Positions 34,183 to 43,800 of a DNA stretch of 64,000 nucleotides are shown piece after piece. The stretch is from Vandammella animalimorsus (GTDB lineage Bacteria > Pseudomonadota > Gammaproteobacteria > Burkholderiales > Burkholderiaceae_C). The notes below the pieces were generated by a model. That model did no database searches and was not told the DNA's origin. It saw only the letters and a program-made list of their open reading frames with translations. Location of the stretch: contig NZ_NSJF01000001.1 in NCBI RefSeq assembly GCF_002285285.1, positions 124,001-188,000 on the forward strand. Reading direction: 5' to 3'. The translations under genes were made by a program, and so were the position numbers. Numbering within the stretch: the first letter of the stretch is position 1; each line of letters starts with the position of its first letter.

Positions 34183-35259
34183 TCAACCAATCTCCACCAC
34201 TGCGCCTTCGCCCTGGCCCCGCTGGCGGATGCGCAGGCGCAAGGTGGCGGCGAGCATGCGCAGGGCGCGGTCGGGGTCGCTCAAGGGAAAGGTGCCGGAG
34301 ATGCGCAGCGCCTGGGCGGCGGGCAGCACGCGGATGGCGCGGCCGCTGTGGCGGGCCAGGGCGGCGGCCCAGTCGGGCAGGGGCATGGCGTCGGCGATGA
34401 GCAGGCCCTGGCGCCAGGCGGTGTCGGCCTCGCGGGCGGCGGTGGCGGGGGCGATGGCCTTGCGCGTGAAGCGGGCCTGCTGGCCGGCGTGCAGGGTGCG
34501 GTGCGCGGCGCTCGGGGCGTCGTCCGGCTCGATGCGCACCGCGCCTTCGTAAACGGCGAGCAGGGTGCTGCCGCCATCGCCGCCGGGTGCTGCGTCCGGC
34601 TGCCCGTCCAGTTGCCCATCCAGCTGCCGCACGGCAAAGCGCGTGCCCAGGGCCTGCATGCGCCCGTGCGCGGTGCTGACGATGAAGGGGCGCGGCGGCT
34701 GGGCGTTGTCGGCGGCGGTGTGCACGTACAGCTCGCCTTGGCGCAGGTGCAGCAGGCGCTGGCGGCGGCTGTAGCGCACGTCGAGCTGGCTGCCAGCGTG
34801 CAGGCTGAGTTGGCTGCCGTCGTCCAGTTGCAAGTCCAGGTTCTGGCCGGGCAGGGCGGCGTAGTCGGCGTCCATCCAGTGGCGCCAGTGCTGCCAGGGC
34901 TGGCGCTGCCACAGCAGCCAGCTGGCGGGGGCGATCAGCAGTACCAGGGCCGTGCCTTTGGCCACATTGGCAATGCGGGCCAGGCTTTCGCGGCGGCTGG
35001 CTTGCGTGCTGGCGTGCAGGGCGGGGCCGGCCAGCGGGGCTGGCAGGGCGTTGAGCTGGCCCAGCAGGCGCTCGGCGCGCTGCCAGGCGCGCTGGTGCTG
35101 CGGGCTTTGCTGGCGCCAGGCGGCCAAGCGGGCTTGTTCGGCGGGGGGCAGGGGGCCGTCTTGCAGCTGGGCCAGCCAGGCGGCGGCTTCGGCCAGGATG
35201 CGCTCGTCGATGGGCTCGGCGATGGGGGCGCTGGCAGGGTGGTTGAGCGGCTCGGCCAT
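34183..35259 (-). CDS. fecR: FecR-family anti-sigma factor
   Basis: 358 residues. The cytoplasmic N-terminal anti-sigma part is present (ILAEAAAWLAQLQDGPLPPA, RLAAWRQQSPQHQRAWQRAE, the DUF4880-type pattern with conserved Trp). A membrane helix follows at about 100-118 (TALVLLIAPASWLLWQ), then a periplasmic FecR domain with QLSLHAGSQLDVRYSRR and ALGTRFAV, and a C-terminal STN-interacting segment. It holds FecI at the membrane and relays the receptor signal. The gene is 11 bp after fecI. Confidence 0.92.
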   Translation of the reverse strand: MAEPLNHPASAPIAEPIDERILAEAAAWLAQLQDGPLPPAEQARLAAWRQQSPQHQRAWQRAERLLGQLNALPAPLAGPALHASTQASRRESLARIANVAKGTALVLLIAPASWLLWQRQPWQHWRHWMDADYAALPGQNLDLQLDDGSQLSLHAGSQLDVRYSRRQRLLHLRQGELYVHTAADNAQPPRPFIVSTAHGRMQALGTRFAVRQLDGQLDGQPDAAPGGDGGSTLLAVYEGAVRIEPDDAPSAAHRTLHAGQQARFTRKAIAPATAAREADTAWRQGLLIADAMPLPDWAAALARHSGRAIRVLPAAQALRISGTFPLSDPDRALRMLAATLRLRIRQRGQGEGAVVEIG

Positions 35260-35270
35260 GGGGCGCGGCG

Positions 35271-35783
35271 TCAGTCCTCGGGCATGAGGTGCAGGCAGGC
35301 CAGCCAGGCGCGCTGCATGTATTTTTTGACGGTGGGCACGGACAGGCCCAGGGCGGCGGCGATGTCGCGCTGCTTCATGCCGTCGAACTGTGCCATCAGA
35401 AAGGCTTGGCGCACGCGCGCGGGCAGGGTGTGCAGGGCGTCGTCGAGCTGGTGCAGGGTTTGCAGGGTGATGGCGCGCCGCTCGGGCGAAGGGGCGTGCG
35501 CCTCGGGCAGGGCGGCCAGGGTTTGCAGCCAGGCGGCTTCCAGCGCGCGGCGGCGCAAATGGCTGGCGGCCAGGCCGTGGGCAATGGTGCCCAGATAGGC
35601 GCGCGGCTCGCGCAGCTCGTGCAGCGCATGCGGGCGGCCCAGCAGGCGCACGAAGGTGTCGTGCGCCAGGTCGGCGGCGGCATCGCCATCGCCCAGGCGG
35701 CGGCGCAGCCAGCTGTGCAGCCAGCCGTGATGGCGCAGATACAGGGCTTGGACTTGCTGCTGATAAGCGGGCGCGAGGGACAT
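35271..35783 (-). CDS. fecI: ECF sigma factor, FecI type
   Basis: 170 residues. Region 2 is DAAADLAHDTFVRLLGRPHA and PRAYLGTIAHGLAASHLRRR; region 4 is LPARVRQAFLMAQFDGMKQR and AALGLSVPTVKKYMQRAW. It directs RNA polymerase to iron-uptake promoters, presumably the receptor at 30539-33151. The start MSLAPAYQQQVQALYLRHHG is typical for FecI. Confidence 0.93.
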   Translation of the reverse strand: MSLAPAYQQQVQALYLRHHGWLHSWLRRRLGDGDAAADLAHDTFVRLLGRPHALHELREPRAYLGTIAHGLAASHLRRRALEAAWLQTLAALPEAHAPSPERRAITLQTLHQLDDALHTLPARVRQAFLMAQFDGMKQRDIAAALGLSVPTVKKYMQRAWLACLHLMPED

Positions 35784-35809
35784 TGGCTGGGCCTGGCCGG
35801 GACGGTATC

Positions 35810-35825
35810 GAGAGTGGTTCTTATT
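35810..35825. promoter_or_regulatory. Fur-box-like site before fecI
   Basis: GAGAGTGGTTCTTATT matches 13 of 16 positions of GAGAATGATTCTCATT. It is 27 bp upstream of the fecI start, suggesting iron repression of system 2. Confidence 0.5.
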
Positions 35826-35871
35826 CTATTCAGGGCCAGGCATGGCTTGGCGCAGTCAGGGGCAGTGAGCG

Positions 35872-35899
35872 GAAAAAAAGCCAGCGCAGGCGCTGGCTT
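35872..35899 (-). terminator. Terminator of the ugpB-like gene
   Basis: On the minus strand, AAGCCAGCG and CGCTGGCTT form a perfect 9-bp stem with a four-base loop, followed by seven Ts (complement of 35873-35879). Confidence 0.88.
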
Positions 35900-35950
35900 G
35901 GAGGGTTGCGCCGGTTGCCCGGCGCTCAGTGATCAGAGTGGTTGGCGCGA

Positions 35951-37255
35951 TCAGCGGTTGGCGCGCTCGAAGCGTTCGAGCTGCTCGTTGCCGCGCTGCA
36001 CGATGGCTTCCAGGGCCTCTTTAGGGGTTTTCTTGCCGGCCCAGATCTGCTCGGTTTCCTCATCGGCAATGGTGCGGATCTGCACGAAGTTGCCCAGGCG
36101 GATGCCGCGCGATTTGTCCGTGGTCTTGCGGATCATCTGCGTCACGGCCACGTCGGTGCCGGGGTTTTGCCCGTAGAAGCCAGCCTTTTCCGTCAGCTCG
36201 AAGGCGGCGGTGGTCACGGGCAGGTAGCCGGTGCGCTGGTGGCTGGCCGCCTGCACTTCGGGGCTGGAGAGGAAGCGGAAGAAGTCGGCCACGCCCTTGT
36301 ATTCCTTCTCGCTCTTGCCGGCCATCACCCACAGGCTGGCGCCGCCGATGGCGGTGTTCTGCGGCGCGCCTTCGACGTCGGGGTAGTAGGGCAGGGTGGA
36401 GATGCCGTAGGGGAACTTGGCCTCCTTGCGCACGCGGGCGTACAGGCCCGAGGAGCCGGTGATCATGGCGCATTCGCCCGATGGGAAGGTGGCGTCGGCG
36501 GTGTTGCCGCGGCCCTTGTAGACGAAGCTGCCGTCCTTGGCGGCCTTGGCCAGGTTCTCGAAGTGGCGCAGGTGCAGCGGCGAGTTCACCAGCAGGCGGG
36601 CGCCGTTGCCGTCAAAGCCGTTGTTGGCGCTGGCAAACAAGGTGTTGTGCCACAGCGAGAAGCTCTCCAGCTGCGTCCAGCTGATCCAGCTGGTGGTCAG
36701 CGCGCACTTGTGGCCGCTGTCCTTGAGCTTGCCGGCCGCCTCGAACACTTCGGGCCAGGTCTTTGGGGCCTTTTCCGGGTCCAGGCCGGCGGCTTTGAAG
36801 GCGTCCTTGTTGTAGTAGAAGACCGTGGTGGAGCTGTTGAAGGGGAAGCTCAGCATCTGGCCGTTGGGCGCGGTGTAGTAGCCGCTGACGGCGGAGATGT
36901 AGGCGCCTTGGTCGAACTTCAGGCCGGCATCCTCCATGACCTTGCTCACGGGCATGGTCGCCCCCTTGGCGGCCATCATGGTGGCGGTGCCAACCTCGAA
37001 GACTTGCAGGATGTGCGGCGCATTGCCGGCGCGGAAGGCGGCAATGGCGGCCGTCATGGATTCGTCGTATTTGCCCTTGTAAGTGGGCACGATGCGGTAC
37101 TCGCTCTGGCTTTCGTTGTATTGCTTGGCCAGGTCGTTGACCCAGTCGCCCAGCGCGGCAGACATCGAATGCCACCATTGGATTTCAGTCTGGGCCTGGG
37201 CGCTGCCAACGGCCAGGGCGGCTGCAGCGGCGAGAGCGAAGTGACGCAGTTTCAT
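35951..37255 (-). CDS. ugpB: ABC transporter sn-glycerol-3-phosphate-type binding protein
   Basis: 434-residue periplasmic binding protein: signal peptide MKLRHFALAAAAALAVGSAQ, then TEIQWWHSMSAALGDWVNDL, the typical UgpB start that binds glycerol phosphate or its diesters. Later FPFNSSTTVFYYNKDAFKAAG and FPSGECAMITGSSGLYARV are also UgpB-like. AAGGAG precedes ATG 37255. The membrane and ATPase genes (ugpA, ugpE, ugpC) are not next to it; a terminator follows the stop. Confidence 0.88.
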   Translation of the reverse strand: MKLRHFALAAAAALAVGSAQAQTEIQWWHSMSAALGDWVNDLAKQYNESQSEYRIVPTYKGKYDESMTAAIAAFRAGNAPHILQVFEVGTATMMAAKGATMPVSKVMEDAGLKFDQGAYISAVSGYYTAPNGQMLSFPFNSSTTVFYYNKDAFKAAGLDPEKAPKTWPEVFEAAGKLKDSGHKCALTTSWISWTQLESFSLWHNTLFASANNGFDGNGARLLVNSPLHLRHFENLAKAAKDGSFVYKGRGNTADATFPSGECAMITGSSGLYARVRKEAKFPYGISTLPYYPDVEGAPQNTAIGGASLWVMAGKSEKEYKGVADFFRFLSSPEVQAASHQRTGYLPVTTAAFELTEKAGFYGQNPGTDVAVTQMIRKTTDKSRGIRLGNFVQIRTIADEETEQIWAGKKTPKEALEAIVQRGNEQLERFERANR

Positions 37256-37519
37256 TGGAACTCCTTGCGTATTTGGGGAAGCGGATGAAAACCGAGGGGG
37301 CTGCCGCAAGATCTGCGGCAGGCGCCTTCTGAAAGCGGGGGCGATGGTAAGGCAGTTTTGTGACAAAAAAGTGTCAAGGTTTTCCCCAGGTTGGGCCTCT
37401 TGAGCGGGCCTGGGACAGCAGGTGTTACCTAGGGTTAATGCTAATATCCGCACTTTTCGCGCAGGCGGTCAGGGCATCTTGTTCTGGCTTGCGCTGGATG
37501 CATTTCGGGTGGGCAAATC

Positions 37520-38749
37520 ATGGGTAAGACATCGCTGGACAAGGGCAAGATCAAGTTTCTGTTGCTGGAGGGCATCCACCCCTCTGCCGTGGATGTGCTC
37601 AGGCAGGCCGGCTACGACAATGTGGAGACGGTCTCCAGCGCGCTGCAAGGCGATGAGCTCAAGGAAAAGCTCGCCGACGTGCATTTTCTGGGCATTCGCT
37701 CGCGCACGCAGCTGACGGCCGATGCGCTGGCTGCGGCCAACAAGCTGGTGGCCGTGGGGGCGTTTTGCATCGGCACGAACCAGATTGACCTGCAGGCCGC
37801 GCGGCAAAAAGGGGTGGCGGTGTTCAACGCGCCCTATTCGAATACGCGCTCGGTGGCCGAGCTGGTGCTGGGTGAGCTGATCCTGCTGCTGCGCGGCATT
37901 CCGCAGAAGAACGCAGTGGCGCACCGCGGCGGCTGGCTCAAGTCGGCCACCAATTCGTATGAGACGCGTGGCAAGACGCTGGGCATCGTCGGCTATGGCT
38001 CCATCGGCTCGCAGCTGTCGGTGCTGGCCGAGTCGCTGGGCATGCACGTGATTTTTTACGATGCCATCACCAAGCTGCCGCTGGGCAATGCGCAGCAGGT
38101 GGGCAGCCTCAAGGAGCTGCTCGAACGCAGCGACGTGGTGACGCTGCACGTGCCCGAGCTGCCTTCTACCAAGTGGATGATCGGCGCCAAGGAGCTGGCC
38201 GCGATGAAGGATGGCGCCATCCTCATCAACGCCTCGCGCGGCACGGTGGTGGAGATCGAGCCGCTGGCCGAGGCCTTGAGGAGCAAGAAGCTGCTGGGCG
38301 CGGCCATCGACGTGTTCCCGGTCGAGCCCAAGTCCAATCAGGATGAGTTCGTCTCCCCGCTGCGCGGCATGGACAACGTCATCATCACGCCGCACATCGG
38401 CGGCTCGACCATGGAGGCGCAGGCCAACATCGGCCTGGAAGTGGCGGAAAAGCTGGTGCGCTACTCGGACAACGGCACCACCACCACCTCGGTGAACTTC
38501 CCCGAGGCGGCGCTGCCGGCGCACGCCGGGCGCGACCGCATCCTGCACATCCACAAGAATGTGCCGGGCGTGATGTCGGCCATCAACCAGATCTTCTCTG
38601 ACGCCCAGCTGAACGTGGCGGCGCAGTACCTGCAGACCGATGAGGCCATTGGCTACGTGGTGATCGACACCGAGCCGGGTGGCGCCAGCAAGGTGCTGGA
38701 GCCGCTGCGCCGCGTGCCTGGCACGATCCGCGCTAGGGTGCTGTTCTGA
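37520..38749 (+). CDS. serA: D-3-phosphoglycerate dehydrogenase
   Basis: 409-residue enzyme for the first step of serine synthesis. Seen: the NAD-binding GIVGYGSIGSQLSVLAESLG, the substrate region NAPYSNTRSVAELVLGELIL, catalytic Arg/Glu/His regions (NASRGTVVEIEPLAEAL, TPHIGGSTMEAQANIG), and a C-terminal ACT domain (HKNVPGVMSAINQIFSDAQL) that senses serine in the E. coli enzyme. The same length and layout as E. coli SerA (410). A strong terminator follows. Confidence 0.95.
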   Translation: MGKTSLDKGKIKFLLLEGIHPSAVDVLRQAGYDNVETVSSALQGDELKEKLADVHFLGIRSRTQLTADALAAANKLVAVGAFCIGTNQIDLQAARQKGVAVFNAPYSNTRSVAELVLGELILLLRGIPQKNAVAHRGGWLKSATNSYETRGKTLGIVGYGSIGSQLSVLAESLGMHVIFYDAITKLPLGNAQQVGSLKELLERSDVVTLHVPELPSTKWMIGAKELAAMKDGAILINASRGTVVEIEPLAEALRSKKLLGAAIDVFPVEPKSNQDEFVSPLRGMDNVIITPHIGGSTMEAQANIGLEVAEKLVRYSDNGTTTTSVNFPEAALPAHAGRDRILHIHKNVPGVMSAINQIFSDAQLNVAAQYLQTDEAIGYVVIDTEPGGASKVLEPLRRVPGTIRARVLF

Positions 38750-38826
38750 TCGGATCACCGGGCTGGCCCAGGGGCTGGCGCCGGCCTCACGGCGCAAGCT
38801 CTGCCGCCCGCGAGGTGCGCCATGCC

Positions 38827-38864
38827 CCAAGAAAAAGCCGCTGATTCCAGCGGCTTTTTCTTGG
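38827..38864. terminator. Bidirectional terminator between serA and tyrS
   Basis: CCAAGAAAAAGCCGCTG (38827-38843) pairs perfectly with CAGCGGCTTTTTCTTGG (38848-38864), with loop ATTC. A/T tracts inside the stem on both strands allow it to serve both convergent genes. Confidence 0.92.
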
Positions 38865-38919
38865 CGCGAGCAGGTTCTGCTCGCGCCGAGGGCATGAGCC
38901 GGCGAACCGGCTCTTGGGT

Positions 38920-40164
38920 TCAGCTCAGATGCACGCGCGCGAACTTGCGCTTGCCCACCTGCACCACGTAGCTGCCGGCAGTGAGTTTGAGGCCGCGATC
39001 GCCGACGGTGCTGCCATCGACGCGCACGCCGTGGCCATCGATCAGGCGGTTGGCCTCGCCGGTGGAGGCCGTCAGCCCGGCGGATTTGAGGATCTGCCCG
39101 ATGCCCAGAGGCGCGCCGCTGAGTTGCACTTCGGGGATGTCCTCGGGAACGCCGCCTTTGCTGCGGTTGATGAAATCCTGCTCGGCGGCCTCGGCGGCGG
39201 CGGCGCTGTGAAAGCGCGCGGTGATTTCTTTGGCCAGCAACACCTTGGCGTCCTTGGGATTGCGGCCTTGGGCGACCTCCTTGCGCAGCGCGTCGATTTC
39301 GGCCAGCGAGCGAAAAGACAGCAGCGTGTACCAGTCCCACATCAGCTCGTCGGAGATCGACAGCACCTTGGCAAACATGGTGTTGGCGTCCTCGGTGATG
39401 CCGATGTAGTTGTTCTTGGACTTGGACATCTTGTCCACGCCATCGAGGCCGACCAGCAGGGGCATGGTCAGCACGCACTGCGGCTCTTGGCCGTATTCCT
39501 GCTGCAGATGGCGCCCCATGAGCAGGTTGAATTTCTGGTCGGTGCCGCCCAGCTCCAGGTCGGCCTTGAGCGCCACGGAGTCATAGCCCTGCATCAGCGG
39601 GTAGAGGAACTCGTGGATGCTGATCGACTGGCCGCCATGAAAGCGCTTGTGGAAGTCATCGCGCTCCATCATGCGCGCCACGGTGTATTTGGAGGCCAGC
39701 GCAATCATGTCCGCCGCGCCCAGGCCATTGCTCCATTCGCTGTTGTAGCGGATCTCGGTCCTGTCCGGATCCAACACCAGGCTGGCCTGGGTGTAGTAGG
39801 TCTGGGCGTTGGCCTTGATCTGCTCCTCGGTCAGCGGCGGGCGGGTGCTGTTGCGCCCGGAAGGATCGCCAATGCGGCCGGTGAAGTCGCCGATCAGGAA
39901 GATCACTTGGTGCCCCAGGTCCTGCAACTGGCGCATCTTGTTGAGCACCACGGTATGGCCCAGGTGGATGTCCGGGGCGGTGGGGTCCAGCCCCAGCTTG
40001 ATGCGCAGCGGCTGGCCGCTGGCCTCGGCGCGTTGCAGCTTGGCCAGCCAGTCGGCCTGCGGCAGCAATTCCTCTGCGCCACGCAGGCTGATGGCCAGGG
40101 CTTGCTGCACGGCGGCGCTGGGCGGTTGCGAGGGGTGGGGGCTGGGGGAGGCAATAGTTGACAT
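38920..40164 (-). CDS. tyrS: Tyrosyl-tRNA synthetase
   Basis: 414-residue class I synthetase. The HIGH-like motif is in [20 protein letters not shown], the KMSKS motif in [15 protein letters not shown], and the C-terminal S4-like RNA-binding part in [20 protein letters not shown]. This is the TyrZ-like subgroup (HLGH, KMSKS) common in betaproteobacteria. ATG 40164 is chosen; the frame is open 117 codons further but without coding character. Confidence 0.95.
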   Translation of the reverse strand: MSTIASPSPHPSQPPSAAVQQALAISLRGAEELLPQADWLAKLQRAEASGQPLRIKLGLDPTAPDIHLGHTVVLNKMRQLQDLGHQVIFLIGDFTGRIGDPSGRNSTRPPLTEEQIKANAQTYYTQASLVLDPDRTEIRYNSEWSNGLGAADMIALASKYTVARMMERDDFHKRFHGGQSISIHEFLYPLMQGYDSVALKADLELGGTDQKFNLLMGRHLQQEYGQEPQCVLTMPLLVGLDGVDKMSKSKNNYIGITEDANTMFAKVLSISDELMWDWYTLLSFRSLAEIDALRKEVAQGRNPKDAKVLLAKEITARFHSAAAAEAAEQDFINRSKGGVPEDIPEVQLSGAPLGIGQILKSAGLTASTGEANRLIDGHGVRVDGSTVGDRGLKLTAGSYVVQVGKRKFARVHLS

Positions 40165-40184
40165 GAGAATAAAAGTAAATCCGC

Positions 40185-40212
40185 TTGGTAAAACGGGCAA
40201 TCCCGCTATACT
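40185..40212 (+). promoter_or_regulatory. Promoter toward the M23 peptidase gene
   Basis: TTGGTA (40185-40190), a 16-base spacer and TATACT (40207-40212). It points away from tyrS and implies a leader of about 340 bases before the peptidase gene. The rest of the 40165-40570 gap shows no gene or other clear element. Confidence 0.5.
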
Positions 40213-40570
40213 GCCCTGTGTTTTTGCGGGCTTATTGTATGGAAGCTCAGGCAGCAAATGAACTTTCCCAGGTGTCGCTGATCTGCCTGCTTCGTGCCAT
40301 TGGCCGCATTTTTTGAATCTTCTTCCAAGCCTGCTTTGTGCCGCATGCATGGCCGATGCATCGGGTACGGTGGCTACAACCGCCTGATCCCTTGCGTGGC
40401 ATGCGTGCTGCAACATTCTTTTGCATGCGTCTGGAGCCAAGCCCTGAGCTTTGACCCCGGGCAAGCGCAGTTGCAGTCGCTGTGGCGGAGGCGCTTTCCG
40501 GGGCGCTTTTTGCACTCTTGTGGCTGCATGTGAAAGGATGGCAGGTTTGTTTTTGTGTCAGGACAGTCCC

Positions 40571-42004
40571 TTGAACTCCGAGCAGTCAGCTTTCCCGCAC
40601 CCTGTTTCTCAAGACGCTGCACCGACTTTCCCCGAAGCGTTGCCGCATCCGATGGCCCCACAAGGCCAAGCCGATGCAACGCCTGCAACTGGGCGCAGCC
40701 CGGTGGCCAAACGCCTGATGGGCGCAGTCAGCGCATTGCTGCTGTTGGGCGGTGGCGGCGCCTTTGCCGTGGCCAACTTGCAGGGCGAGCAGGAGTTGAT
40801 TTTTCCGCGTCTGGCACAGTACGAAGTGCCTTCGCTGTTGGATGGGCAGAACATCGGCAGCCTGCTGGGCCAGAGCGATTACCTGCTCTACCGCAGTGAG
40901 CGTCTGCGCGCCAACGATACGGCCGAGGGCCTGTTGCAGCGCCTGGGCGTGAGCGATCCAGCGGCTGCAGCCTTTCTGCGCCGCAATGCCCTGGCGCACA
41001 AGAATTTGTGGGGCCGCCATGGTCGCTTTGTCACCGCTGAGGTCAATGCCAACCACGAGCTCGAACGCCTGACGGCGCGCTGGGTCAACGACGACAGCGG
41101 CTTCTTCCAGCGTCTGGTGGTGCAGCGTGGCACCGATGGCGAAACCTTCTCGGCCGAGTTGGATCGTGGCGAGCTGACCAAGAGCACCCGCCTGGCCAGT
41201 GGCGTGATCCGCAGCTCGCTGTTTGCGGCCACCGATGAGGCCAACCTGCCCGATCCGGTGGCGGTGCAGATCGCCGAGATGTTCTCTGCCGAGGTGAACT
41301 TCCACAAGGACTTGCGCAAGGGCGATACCTTCACCGTGGTCTACGAAACCCTGGAAGCCGATGGCGAGCCACTGCGCAGCGGCCGCGTGCTCAGCGCTGA
41401 ATTCGTCAACAAGGGCAAGGCCCACCAGGCGCTCTGGTTCCAGGAGAGCGAGCACGACAAGGGCGCGTATTACGCGCTCGATGGCTCCAATTTGCGTCGG
41501 GCTTTCCTGTCCTCGCCGCTGGAGTTCTCGCGCGTCTCCAGCAGCTTTGGCAGCCGCTTCCACCCGATCAAGAAGACCTGGCGCAACCACAATGGCATCG
41601 ATTACGCAGCGCGCACCGGCACTCCCATTCGCACCATCGGCGATGGCGTGGTGCAGGAGTCGACCTGGAGCAACAGCTATGGCAATGTGGTGTACATCGA
41701 CCATGGCGAAGGCAAGGTCACGGTCTATGCGCACATGGATCGCCGCGATGTGAAGAAGGGCGACAAGGTCACGCAGGGCCAGTTCATCGGCACCGTGGGC
41801 TCAACCGGCATGTCCACCGGGCCGCACCTGCACTTTGAATTCCGCATCAACGGCGAATTCAAGGACCCGCAGATCATCGCCAAGGACAGTGCTGCCGCAG
41901 CGCCGATCGCCAAGGAAATCAAGCAGCGCTTTGATACTTTGGCCGAAGCCGCGCGCATGCACTTCGAACTCGCTCCGCTGATGACCCAGGCCAGCGCCGA
42001 GTGA
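40571..42004 (+). CDS. M23 (LytM) family peptidoglycan endopeptidase
   Basis: About 477 residues. An N-terminal membrane anchor (LMGAVSALLLLGGGGAFAVA) is followed by a periplasmic OapA/LysM-like region and a C-terminal M23 domain with the zinc ligands in HNGIDYAARTGTPI and HLHFEFRING intact, so it should be an active D,D-endopeptidase like MepM that opens cross-links for wall growth. The start is uncertain: TTG 571 (position 40571) has AGGA seven bases upstream; ATG 40538 in the same frame has no properly spaced site. It lies divergent from tyrS, as in many Burkholderiales. Confidence 0.9.
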   Translation: MNSEQSAFPHPVSQDAAPTFPEALPHPMAPQGQADATPATGRSPVAKRLMGAVSALLLLGGGGAFAVANLQGEQELIFPRLAQYEVPSLLDGQNIGSLLGQSDYLLYRSERLRANDTAEGLLQRLGVSDPAAAAFLRRNALAHKNLWGRHGRFVTAEVNANHELERLTARWVNDDSGFFQRLVVQRGTDGETFSAELDRGELTKSTRLASGVIRSSLFAATDEANLPDPVAVQIAEMFSAEVNFHKDLRKGDTFTVVYETLEADGEPLRSGRVLSAEFVNKGKAHQALWFQESEHDKGAYYALDGSNLRRAFLSSPLEFSRVSSSFGSRFHPIKKTWRNHNGIDYAARTGTPIRTIGDGVVQESTWSNSYGNVVYIDHGEGKVTVYAHMDRRDVKKGDKVTQGQFIGTVGSTGMSTGPHLHFEFRINGEFKDPQIIAKDSAAAAPIAKEIKQRFDTLAEAARMHFELAPLMTQASAE

Positions 42005-42141
42005 TCGGCCCGGGCGGGCGCGGCATCTGCAGCGTTTGCACCTTCTGCCTGAAATGGCAGCCACGTTGCTGACTTGCGCCGACATGGCAGCGCTGCGCGC
42101 CCCCGAGCCCATGCGGCATCGCAACCCGCAGGAATATGCGC

Positions 42142-42942
42142 ATGACCGAACAAGCCGCAGCAGATCTTGCCAATGCGCAGTGGCAGCCCGCCGCGCCGGC
42201 CTGCCCCTCATGCCGTGAGCCTATGCAGGCGCTGCACGTGCAGTCCCACCGTGGCGAGCCGGTGGAGCTGGACTTGTGCTTTGCCTGCCATGGCATCTGG
42301 TTCGACTGGCGTGAAAACCTGCAGCTCTCGGCCCAGGGCGTGCTGGCGCTGTTCAAGACCTTGCATGAGCACCGCGATGAGCCGCACCGCCCGCTGGGCC
42401 AGCGCATGCAGTGCCCGGCCTGCCGCACGACACTGCAGCGCGGCACGGACCGTACCCTCAGCGGCGCTTACGTCACCTACCGTTGCCCGGCGCGACATGG
42501 GCGCTTTGGCACTTTCTCCTCGTTCATGGTCGAGAAAGGTTTTGTGCGCCACCTCAACCCAGCGCAGCTGCATGCGTTGGCCGAGACGGTGCGAACCATC
42601 CATTGCAGCAGTTGCGGCGCCACCGTCGATCTGCGCCGCGATCACGCTTGCCCTTACTGCCGCTCGGCCTTTGCATTGCTGGATCCGCAGGCCGTGGAGA
42701 GGGCCTTGCAGAAGTACCACGGCAAGGCGGCCCCCGCTGCTGCCGATGCAGACAGCGAAAAGTTGCGCGAAGCCACGGCCCGGGCCGAATGGCTGATGGC
42801 GCAGGAGCGCATCCGGGCCCAGAACGCGCAGCGAGAGCGTGAGGAGGGCGGAGGTCTATGGGGCAAGGACCGCTTCGCCGACGAGCTGTGGTCCATGGGG
42901 CTGGATACGCTGTGGCGTCTGCTGTCGCGCTGGCTGCGCTGA
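42142..42942 (+). CDS. Zinc-ribbon (zf-TFIIB type) protein
   Basis: 266 residues with several C-x2-C pairs: CPSCREPM and CFACHGIWFDW (a classic zf-TFIIB pattern, C-x2-C...C-x2-C-G-x-W-x-D), CPACRTTLQR, CSSCGATVDL and CPYCRSAF. The C-terminus is a charged helix (EKLREATARAEWLMAQERIR) and a Trp-rich end. It could bind metal and nucleic acid or protein; no function is known to me. ATG 42142 is chosen over 42136 because of AGGA spacing. Confidence 0.8.
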   Translation: MTEQAAADLANAQWQPAAPACPSCREPMQALHVQSHRGEPVELDLCFACHGIWFDWRENLQLSAQGVLALFKTLHEHRDEPHRPLGQRMQCPACRTTLQRGTDRTLSGAYVTYRCPARHGRFGTFSSFMVEKGFVRHLNPAQLHALAETVRTIHCSSCGATVDLRRDHACPYCRSAFALLDPQAVERALQKYHGKAAPAAADADSEKLREATARAEWLMAQERIRAQNAQREREEGGGLWGKDRFADELWSMGLDTLWRLLSRWLR

Positions 42943-43119
42943 GAGGGCTTGTTCACACGCCCTCAGCTTGACAGGGCAAAAGCAGCCGATTGGGCCAGTC
43001 TGCGATGCTGAAAGACCGTACCGGGGCACTGGCCCTGTGTGCGCCATGGCAGCTTGCATCCCATCATCATCCCAAGCCCCTTTGAGCCCACTGCGCCGAG
43101 GCTGGTGGGCAGAAGGCTT

Positions 43120-43617
43120 TCAGCTATCGCGCTGCTCGGGGCTGGGGTTCAGCGGCAGCTGTGGCGCGGGGTTGTGGCGCAGCTGGTTCTCGATCTGGCC
43201 GATGTAGGCTGCGGTGCTGTTGTCGGAGTCGTCCACGCGGCTGTAGATGTGGTCTTCCAGCTCTTCCATCTGGCGCAGCAATTCTTCCTGGCCCTGCTTG
43301 TGCTGCTCGGCCAGGAAGCTGCGCAGCTCGGTAAAGCGCGAGGCCTCGGCCTTGTCGGCCAGCTCGCGCTGCTGCTTGAGCTCTTTGGTGTAGCGGTGGT
43401 AATCCATGATGACCGTGCTGTGCAGCCACAGTACATAGGCGATGAACAAGGAGCCCAGCAGGCACATCAGCACCAGCAGGATGATGCCGATGGGCGCATG
43501 CACCACGGCAAAGCCCAGCGAAACATCGGTGGGCACGATCAGCGCGTCCCAGTTGAAGTAGTACAGCAGGCCGATGCCCAGGGCCAGAAGAATGATGAGT
43601 CCCAGTCGTGCGTTCAT
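43120..43617 (-). CDS. Small two-helix membrane protein with coiled coil (LapA-like layout)
   Basis: 165 residues. Two membrane helices (LGLIILLALGIGLLYYFNW and GIILLVLMCLLGSLFIAYVL) are followed by a long charged coiled coil (YTKELKQQRELADKAEASRF, EELLRQMEELEDHIYSR). The layout resembles LapA/DUF1049 proteins, but the match is only by topology. It is divergent from the malonyl-CoA decarboxylase gene. Confidence 0.7.
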   Translation of the reverse strand: MNARLGLIILLALGIGLLYYFNWDALIVPTDVSLGFAVVHAPIGIILLVLMCLLGSLFIAYVLWLHSTVIMDYHRYTKELKQQRELADKAEASRFTELRSFLAEQHKQGQEELLRQMEELEDHIYSRVDDSDNSTAAYIGQIENQLRHNPAPQLPLNPSPEQRDS

Positions 43618-43800
43618 GCGTGCAATCCTTGTGTGATGTGGTGGGCCAAGGCGAGGCCAAAGTGTCCCGCCGGTGTCGGCCGCTGCGGTTTCCCGCTGGC
43701 CTTGGGCTGGGCGCGTCGTGCGGCGAGATTATCATGTATCGCCTCTTGCCTGCGTCGTGGTGGCGCAGGCGTTCGAGCCCCTAGCCCTGGAAAGTACCGC

